Source: an uncultured Verrucomicrobiota bacterium (GTDB lineage Bacteria; Verrucomicrobiota; Verrucomicrobiae; Opitutales; Opitutaceae). From it: 6,084 nt of DNA. The notes under the pieces were generated by a model that saw nothing but the letters and a program-made list of their open reading frames with translations, searched no databases and was not told the origin of the DNA. Shown here one piece after another: positions 1 to 4,700 of this stretch; the stretch's first letter is position 1; the number at the start of each line of letters is the position of its first letter. The position numbers were made by a program, and so were the translations under genes. Location: the NCBI GenBank assembly GCA_946481225.1, contig CAMLNJ010000202.1:1-6084 (forward strand). The letters run 5' to 3'.

Positions 1-141
1 AAGCAGGGCGAGCCGCTGATGATGATCCACTACAACGACGAGGCGAAGCTCGAGCAGGCGCTCAACTACTTCAAGGACGCCTACCGTCTCGCCCCGAAGC
101 GCCCGACGCCTCCGCCTCTTGTGGTCGAGCGCGTCGCCTAA
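1..141 (+). CDS. deoA: Thymidine/pyrimidine-nucleoside phosphorylase, C-terminal end (partial)
   Basis: The 5' part lies outside the window; 46 codons and a TAA stop remain. The reading begins KQGEPLMMIHYNDEAKLEQA and ends YRLAPKRPTPPPLVVERVA. This matches the C-terminal domain of the thymidine/pyrimidine-nucleoside phosphorylase family: a 'G-(E/R)PL-x-x-IH' strand, an acidic/amphipathic helix, then '(I/Y)-(K/R)-LA-x-K-x-P-x-x-x-P', which resembles the tail of E. coli DeoA as I remember it. These cytoplasmic enzymes cleave thymidine or uridine with phosphate to the free base and (deoxy)ribose-1-phosphate in pyrimidine salvage. The catalytic and phosphate-binding regions are not visible, so DeoA (thymidine-specific) cannot be separated from Pdp (broad pyrimidine). 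The stop is followed 51 bases later by a strong terminator, so this is the end of its transcript. Family assignment is fairly sure; the symbol is less so. Confidence 0.8.
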   Translation, partial: KQGEPLMMIHYNDEAKLEQALNYFKDAYRLAPKRPTPPPLVVERVA

Positions 142-192
142 GGGCGGCGAATGCCCGCGGTGGCGAGTGCCGCAACAAACGTTTTCAAAACG

Positions 193-224
193 AAGCCCCG
201 TCCTTGAGAGGACGGGGCTTTTTT
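193..224 (+). terminator. Rho-independent terminator of the phosphorylase gene
   Basis: A perfect 11-bp stem is seen: AAGCCCCGTCC (193-203) pairs with GGACGGGGCTT (210-220) across a 6-base TTGAGA loop. A run of six T (219-224) overlaps the foot of the stem. It lies 51 bases after the phosphorylase stop, and there is no competing gene between. A small symmetric motif CGTTTT-C-AAAACG (180-192) sits just before it. This is a textbook intrinsic terminator on the plus strand and should insulate the downstream insertion element from read-through. Confidence 0.93.
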
Positions 225-330
225 GTGGTATGCCGAGCACGTCATCCAGTCAGCGAAGTGAAAGTCTGCGTCCCAGCCTGACCGAGGCGAAGGTCCAGGG
301 AAGTTGCGCGCGTGAATTGTCAAAAATAAT
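225..330. other. Non-coding stretch before the IS110 left end; one weak hairpin
   Basis: I see no supportable gene here. One stem is visible: CCTGACC (277-283) pairs with GGTCCAGG (292-299) with a single bulged C at 296 and an 8-base loop, and TCCC/GGGA (271-274/298-301) offers an alternative pairing. The end of the stretch (312-337) is locally AT-rich in an otherwise GC-rich region, with an AATAAT (325-330) that is one base off a -10 box. The nearest -35-like TTGCGC (304-309) leaves only a 15-base spacer, so I do not call a promoter. The left boundary of the insertion element probably falls within or near this stretch. Confidence 0.5.
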
Positions 331-419
331 TAACGAACTCGGGTTAGCCGCGCCCGTTGGGGTTGGGTGGGGGGCCCAAGCCCCCGTAACTTATTCGTTA
401 GGGGTTCTGGGCCCGCGAA

Positions 420-449
420 GGGGGAGACGGGCGGCCGCCCGTCTCCCCC
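420..449. repeat. Perfect 30-bp GC-rich palindrome in the IS110 left end
   Basis: Bases 420-434 (GGGGGAGACGGGCGG) are exactly the reverse complement of 435-449 (CCGCCCGTCTCCCCC), with the axis between 434 and 435 and an 8-base GCGGCCGC core. As RNA this gives a 13-bp stem with a GGCC tetraloop, probably the most stable structure in the window. No T run follows, so it is not an intrinsic terminator. It sits 137 bases before the recombinase start, inside the candidate bridge-RNA region, and most likely forms the distal stem of one of its domains. Confidence 0.85.
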
Positions 450-466
450 CGCCCGAGGTGAGGTCG

Positions 467-496
467 AGCCCGTGTATGGGTTTTTTAAGCCCGTGT
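467..496 (+). repeat. 9-bp direct repeat AGCCCGTGT flanking ATGGGTTTTTTA
   Basis: AGCCCGTGT occurs at 467-475 and 488-496 with 12 bases between. The intervening GGGTT (478-482) can pair either upstream with AGCCC (467-471) or downstream with AAGCCC (487-492, one bulged G), so two short hairpins are mutually exclusive. The upstream one is followed directly by T481-486 and looks like a weak terminator. Both stems have only about five pairs, so functional meaning is uncertain. If 331-500 is a bridge RNA, this lies near its 3' end. Confidence 0.5.
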
Positions 497-574
497 GTAG
501 CAGGACCGACCGCGGGCGAGCTGGCAGCAACTCGAACCGTTGAATGCGCCAATCTGGAGCGCGACTTACTAGCC

Positions 575-578
575 GGAG
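575..578 (+). promoter_or_regulatory. Ribosome binding site setting the recombinase start at 587
   Basis: GGAG at 575-578 sits 8 bases before the ATG at 587. It supports starting the recombinase at MQNESQVRYIGVD, just before the first catalytic aspartate, rather than at the far-upstream ATG at 119 in the same open frame. Confidence 0.7.
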
Positions 579-586
579 CCACTGCC

Positions 587-1578
587 ATGCAAAACGAAAG
601 CCAAGTCCGATATATCGGCGTCGACGTCTGCAAACAAAGCCTGGACCTCGATCTGCCTTCGCCCGACGAGCATATCCCCAACACACCGGAGGCGATCGCC
701 GGCCTGCTCGCGCGCCTGCCCGGCGATGCGCATCTGGTGTGCGAATCCACTGGCGGCTACGAGAACGCGCTGGTGAGCGCGGCGCTGGCCGCAGGGGTGC
801 CGATCAGCGCGGTCCCGCCGCAGCGCGTGCGCCACCTCGCCCTCAGCCAAGGGCGGCTGGCCAAGACCGACAAGATCGACGCGCTCCTGCTCAGCGACTA
901 CGGGCGCACGCGGCGGCCTCGGCCGCTAAGCCCGCCCAACCCGCAACGCGCGCGTTTGCGCGAGCTGTTGGGCGCCCGTGCCCAGCTCCTGGAGCTGAAG
1001 ACGCTGGAAGCGAGCTGGGCGGAGCACTCCCCGGCCGATGCACTCCTGTGGCGTCAGGCTCCGGCCCGAGCGAAGCTTTTGGACAAGCAGCTGGCGGAGC
1101 TGGAGGCGCAGATCCGAGATCTCACGAAAACCGGCGAGATACGCCCGGCGATGGAGCGCTTGCAGCAGGTGCAGGGCGTGGGCGAGGTGACCGCGTGGAC
1201 GGTGTGGGCGGAAATGCCGGAGCTGGGACGGTTGGAAGAAGGCCAGGCCGCCGGCCTGGCCGGGCTGGCCCCGCACCCCCGCACCCCCGCGACAGCGGCC
1301 GGCAAAAGGGCAAGCGCTTCATCCAACAAGGCCGGCCCCAAGTGCGCCGCGTCCTCTACATGGCCGCCATCACCGCCGCCCGCTGCAACCCGGTCCTGCG
1401 CCCCTTCTACATGCGCCTTCGCGCGCGCGGAAAGCCCGCCAAGGTCGCGATCGTCGCCGTCGCTCGCCGCCTCATCGAGCTGCTCAACCTCCTCCTGAAA
1501 AAAACAAACTTTTGCCTAGGCAGCCGACACCGTTGCTACAATACAAGCGGGCCCGACGGAGGCGTATTCGGAATTTAA
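587..1578 (+). pseudogene. IS110-family DEDD recombinase (transposase), frameshifted before its catalytic Ser
   Basis: The N-terminal DEDD (RuvC-like) domain is intact: Asp13 in YIGVDV, Glu53 in CESTGGYE, and Asp95 and Asp98 in KTDKIDA. A charged helical linker (about 120-180) follows, then a helix-hairpin-helix-like LQQVQGVGEVTAWTVWAEMPELG (192-214) opening the C-terminal Tnp_IS116/IS110/IS902 domain. After GLAPHPR (Arg232) the frame is lost; the unrepaired protein ends at 1498 (303 aa) with a Pro/Ser-rich non-homologous tail. The true continuation is in another frame from 1291: DSGRQKGKRFIQQ, then VRRVLYMAAITAARCNPVLR and RGKPAKVAIVAVARRLIELL. Its DSG serine aligns with the catalytic Ser of IS110 recombinases (Ser241 of IS621, recalled from memory). 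The cause is an 8-bp tandem duplication at 1273-1288; without it the protein would be 327 aa, usual for the family. The last 17 or so codons look like read-through of a lost stop. Family is certain; inactivity is inferred. Confidence 0.9.
1273..1288 (+). repeat. 8-bp tandem duplication (GCACCCCC x2) that breaks the recombinase frame
   Basis: GCACCCCC is present at 1273-1280 and again at 1281-1288, followed by GC. With one copy removed, the reading runs GGG CTG GCC CCG CAC CCC CGC GAC AGC = GLAPHPR-DS, which rejoins the conserved C-terminal domain exactly. This identifies the lesion as a short tandem duplication, typical of replication slippage, not a point indel or sequencing stutter in one homopolymer. 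The duplicated state needs a -1 shift to be read through. Confidence 0.92.
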
Positions 1579-1675
1579 CCACGGAGGGCGTCCATGTGCC
1601 CTCTGCGTTCTTTGCGGCCAATAGGCTTATCCGGTCTCGGGGTTTTAATCCGTGTGAATCCGTGAAATCCGTGGT
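1578..1675. repeat. CCACGGA/AATCCGTG intergenic repeat with inverted ends
   Basis: The stretch opens with ACCACGGA (1578-1585) and closes with its reverse complement TCCGTGGT (1668-1675). The right arm also contains AATCCGTG three times (1647-1654, 1657-1664, 1666-1673), spaced 10 and 9 bases. The centre contains CCCTCTGCGTTCTTTGCGGCC-like sequence and carries no plausible gene. From memory, intergenic sequences of this wording are frequent in verrucomicrobial genomes. It sits between the 3' ends of two convergent genes, a usual place for REP-like elements, and may have a transcript-end or DNA-structure role. Symmetry and repeats are seen directly; the family link is recollection and should be tested by search. 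Confidence 0.68.
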
Positions 1676-1762
1676 GAGGGCATGCGGCGCGACTTCGGCA
1701 CGTTGCAGGCCTGGCCGGTGGCCTGGCTGCCCGACCAGCGGCCGGGCTTACAGGGCCGGGCG
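1676..1762 (-). other. 3' flank of the giant gene with GC-rich hairpins, no clear terminator
   Basis: This is the region just after the minus-strand stop at 1763-1765. On the minus-strand transcript, the complements of 1740-1747 and 1729-1736 form an 8-bp stem (one G-U pair) with a 3-base loop. CAGGCC (1706-1711) and GGCCTG (1720-1725) form another stem. Neither is followed by a U run, so neither is called as an intrinsic terminator. Together with the adjacent intergenic repeat they could help end or protect the 3' end of the giant transcript. Confidence 0.35.
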
Positions 1763-4700
1763 TCAGGGGGCTTTTGCGATGTGCAGGCGGAGGAAGTGGC
1801 GCGGGCCGGTGCGGGCTACGCTGGCGATGGTCGTGCCGTCGCCGGCCGGACTGCCTTGCGTCACTCCGGTCGTGGTCCAGGCGCCGCTCGCGAGATCGGT
1901 CGTGGTTTGCACGGTGTAGATCACGTCGCCGCGGACGCGGCGATAGGTGAGCGTGAGGTTGCCGCCGGAGACGCCGACGACGGGCAGGCCCGACGTGCTC
2001 GCGACCAAGGGGTCGAGGTCGAGGGCGTATTCGAGGAGGTTCGCGATGCCGTCGCCGTCGGGGTCGGAGGCCGGGCCGTAGTTGGCGTAGTGCGAGCCGC
2101 CGTAGCGGGCGGTTTCCCAGGCGTCGGGCAAGCCGTCGGCGTCCTCGTCGTCGGTGGCGGCGGTGGTGCCGTTCATCGCGAAGTTGAAGGTGAGCGCGCC
2201 GGCGGTGGGGTTGCGAACGGTGAGGTAGAAGGTGCGGGCGGGAAGCCAGGGCCAGGAGTTTTCGAAGAGCGGCCGGTTGAGGTCCCAGCCGATGTTGGCG
2301 AGGTATTGGAGGTGGGCCTCGACGATGCCGACACGGGCGAGGTCCACGGGCGCGCCTTCTTCGAGGAACCAGTCGAGCGCGCCGGTGGCGGAGGCGGAGC
2401 TGCGCCAGCGCCAGGCGTCGGCGGGAATGGCGACGCGGTAGGTGAGCGCGGCGCCGGCGCCAATGGAGACGTTGGTCAACTGGCCGCCGTAGAAGGCGAG
2501 ATCGGCGGGCAGGGGGGCGGCGCCGGAGGCGGCGGAGCTGATGCTGAAGCTGGCGTCGGTGTTGGCGCGGAAGCCGATGTAGTAGGCGTGGCCGGGGCGC
2601 AGGGTGGCGACGGGCAGGGCGTGGGCTCCGGTGTCGGGATCGGCGGCGTAGGGGCCCTGGTTCTTGTTGTCGGTGCGCCAGTCGCGGGCGTAGTCGATGG
2701 AGGAGGCGTAGGTGTCGAAGCCGGGAGGGAGGGTGTCGCGGACGACCATGTCCACGTCGCCCTGCTGCTGGCTGTAGGTGATCTGCCAGCCGGTGGGCGT
2801 GGAGGCGGCGACGTCGACGCGGTAGTAGCGCCAGTCGCGGGCGGCGAGGAGTTGGCCGGTGAAGGAGCCGCCGTTGAGCGCGAGGGTCTGGACCTTGCCG
2901 CCGGCGAGGGCGTTGCCGTGGCTCAGGCGCAGGCGGTAGCGGGCGTTGGTGCCGCCGGAGGCTTTGACCGCGACATACCACACGCCGCTGTCGAGGGCGA
3001 GGGAGGTGCGGCTGGTGGTGGGGACGAAGGCGGCGTATTCGGTGCCGGTGCCGTCGAGGCGGTGGCGCGCCTGGGTGAGGCCGGAGTCGTCGGAGGGGAT
3101 GGTTTGCGGGCGGACGAGGAGGTCGGGGTTGCCGTTGATGGCGATGAGCTCGACGTGGAGGAGGCCGGCGTTGGAGGCGGGGACGTTGAAGGCGTAGTAG
3201 TGGTAGTCGCCCTGGGCGAGGTCGAGGCCCTGGTCGGTGACGGTGCCGAGCTCGGGGTCGGGCAGGGCGGTGCCGTCGGCGCGGACGCCGGTGTCGGCGA
3301 AGGGCGAGCCGGCGGGGCTGGAGAGGCCGGGCGTGGTGACGGGCTGGCCGAGGGCGGGCATGCTCCAGGCGGCGCGCTGGAGGGTGGCGACGGTGTTGGT
3401 CAACGTGAAGGTGCAGACGCCGCCCCCCTGGATCTCGACATACCAGGTGCCGGGCGTGAGGAGGGGCGGGGCGACGACGGCGGTGGCGGTGCCGGTCTTG
3501 GACACCTGGTCGTAGTCGTAGGCCGAGGCGGGGTAGCCTTTCCGGATCCACCAGGTGGCGGTGCCGGAGGAGAGGGCGAGGCGGGGCGTCCAGGCGAGGA
3601 TGGGCTGGCCGGCGAGCGTAGCGGGAACGTCGATACGGTAGGTGGCGCGCTGGCCGTCGCCGAGGGAGGCGGTGACGGCGTGGGAGAGGCCGTTGCCGTT
3701 GAGGCTGGAGGAGACGTTGAGCGGGGCGGGGAGGTTTTCCCGGAGGCGCAGCGAGTAGGTGGCGTCGGGGAAGCCGGAGCCGGGGCCGGCGCGGACCGAG
3801 AAGTAATACGTGCCGGCGACGGGGTTGGGCACGGTGAGGAATCCGGTCGAGAAGAACGAGGTCGCGCCGTAGCCGGTGGCGTCGATGCCGTAGGTGCCGG
3901 CGGAGGTGTTCATCGGGAGGCGGCCGGCGAGGGTGGCGAGGGCGAGGCCGGGGAAGCCGACGCGGTCGCCGAGCTCGATCTCGAGGCTGGCGAGGCCGGC
4001 CGGGAGGGTGAAGCGGTAGAACGCGATCTGGCCGGCCTCGAGGGCGTCGGAGCGGGTGAGCGCGGAAAGGCCGCCGGCGGGCACGAGGCCTAGATCGAGG
4101 ACGGGCGGGGCGCCGACGCTGGTGAGGGTGAAGGCGGCGTCGCCGGTGCCGAGGCGGCTTTCGAGGCCGACGTTGTCGGCGCCTTGCGAGACGACGGAGA
4201 GGTAGTAGTCGCCGGCGGGGATGGTGGCGACGGGGCCGGAGCCGTTGTCCTGGTAGGTGGGCAGGAGGGTGTAGTGCTCGTTGCCGGTCTTGCGCATGAG
4301 CACGCCGGTCTCGAAGAGGTGTTGGCCGCCGCTGTAGCCGCCTTCGTAACCGGAGAGCGAGGGCAGGCTCAGGTGGCGGACGGCGAGGGCGACATCGCCG
4401 GTGGTGGTGGAGAGGCGGAGTTGCCAGCCGGGCTGGCCGGCGGGGACGGTGATCTTGAACCAGGCGGACTCGCGCGGGGCGAGGGCGGAGACCGTGGCGG
4501 AGTTGCCCGCGCCGGAGAAGGCGAGGGTCTGGGCGACGGGGCCGGTGACGCCGGTGGCGCCGGGGGCCCAGATGCCGCGGCTGACGAGGGTGTAGCCCAG
4601 GGTGTTTTCCTCGGGAGCGGCCTGGTTCACGCCGATGTAGTAGGTGCCGGGCTGGAGGGGGCGGCCGAAGGGCATGACGAGGAACTGGCCGGCGCGGTCG

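Larger units (their letters stand above)
331..500 (+). ncRNA. Candidate IS110 bridge RNA in the non-coding left end
   Basis: IS110-group elements transcribe a structured bridge RNA of roughly 150-200 nt from the left end. It has one guide loop for target DNA and one for the element's own ends, and it directs the recombinase. This stretch is in the right place and is highly structured. TAACGAA (331-337) pairs perfectly with TTCGTTA (394-400) around a 56-base insert containing a G-run/C-run hairpin (about 359-385). A second domain has CTGGGC (407-412) facing GCCCGAG (451-457) with an asymmetric internal loop below a 13-bp GC stem (420-449). GGTCGAG (462-468) could pair with CTCGAACC (531-538), closing a third domain. 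Two stem-loops with internal loops resemble the target-loop/donor-loop layout, but I cannot fold it or compare relatives, so ends and guides are not assigned. This is inference from family and position. Confidence 0.42.
230..1575 (+). mobile_element. IS110-family insertion element, probably inactive (outer limits given)
   Basis: The element is recognised by its IS110-type DEDD recombinase preceded by a roughly 300-base structured non-coding region and followed by a short 3' tail. That arrangement, a long left and short right non-coding end, is the one described for the IS110 group; the IS1111 group has the long non-coding end on the other side. IS110 elements lack terminal inverted repeats and usually make no long target duplication, so the ends cannot be read from one sequence. 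The coordinates are outer limits: after the phosphorylase terminator and before the CCACGGA repeat. The true left end probably lies between about 225 and 330 and the right end between about 1525 and 1575. The recombinase frame is broken, so the copy should not move unaided. Confidence 0.6.

Noticed and set aside
304..333. Sigma-70 type promoter (TTGCGC ... AATAAT) for the left-end RNA or recombinase
   Set aside because: The spacer is 15 bases and the -35 match is poor; there is no independent support.
467..486. Intrinsic terminator AGCCC-GTGTAT-GGGTT followed by T run
   Set aside because: The stem has only five pairs including a G-T pair, too weak to call; it is recorded as part of the repeat instead.
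119..586. Upstream in-frame extension of the recombinase to an ATG at 119
   Set aside because: It overlaps the phosphorylase end and passes through the terminator and the palindrome, and its residues resemble no IS110 N-terminus. The ATG at 587 has a GGAG at proper spacing and begins just before the catalytic GVD motif.
1270..1300. Programmed frameshift producing a full-length recombinase
   Set aside because: IS110 recombinases are normally made from one uninterrupted frame, and the disruption is exactly accounted for by an 8-bp tandem duplication. No canonical X-XXY-YYZ heptamer with a stimulatory structure is evident, although low-level slippage on the C run cannot be excluded.
230..1575. 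Terminal inverted repeats or target-site duplication bounding the element
   Set aside because: None was found by eye, and the IS110 group is not expected to have them, so exact ends were not assigned.
1647..1673. CRISPR array suggested by three AATCCGTG words
   Set aside because: The repeats are 8 bases long with one- or two-base spacers and no array structure; they belong to the intergenic repeat.
1682..4093. Long plus-strand open frame (803 codons) antisense to the giant gene
   Set aside because: It is extremely Gly/Val/Ala/Glu-rich with no recognisable domain. This is the expected shadow of a GC3-biased gene on the other strand.
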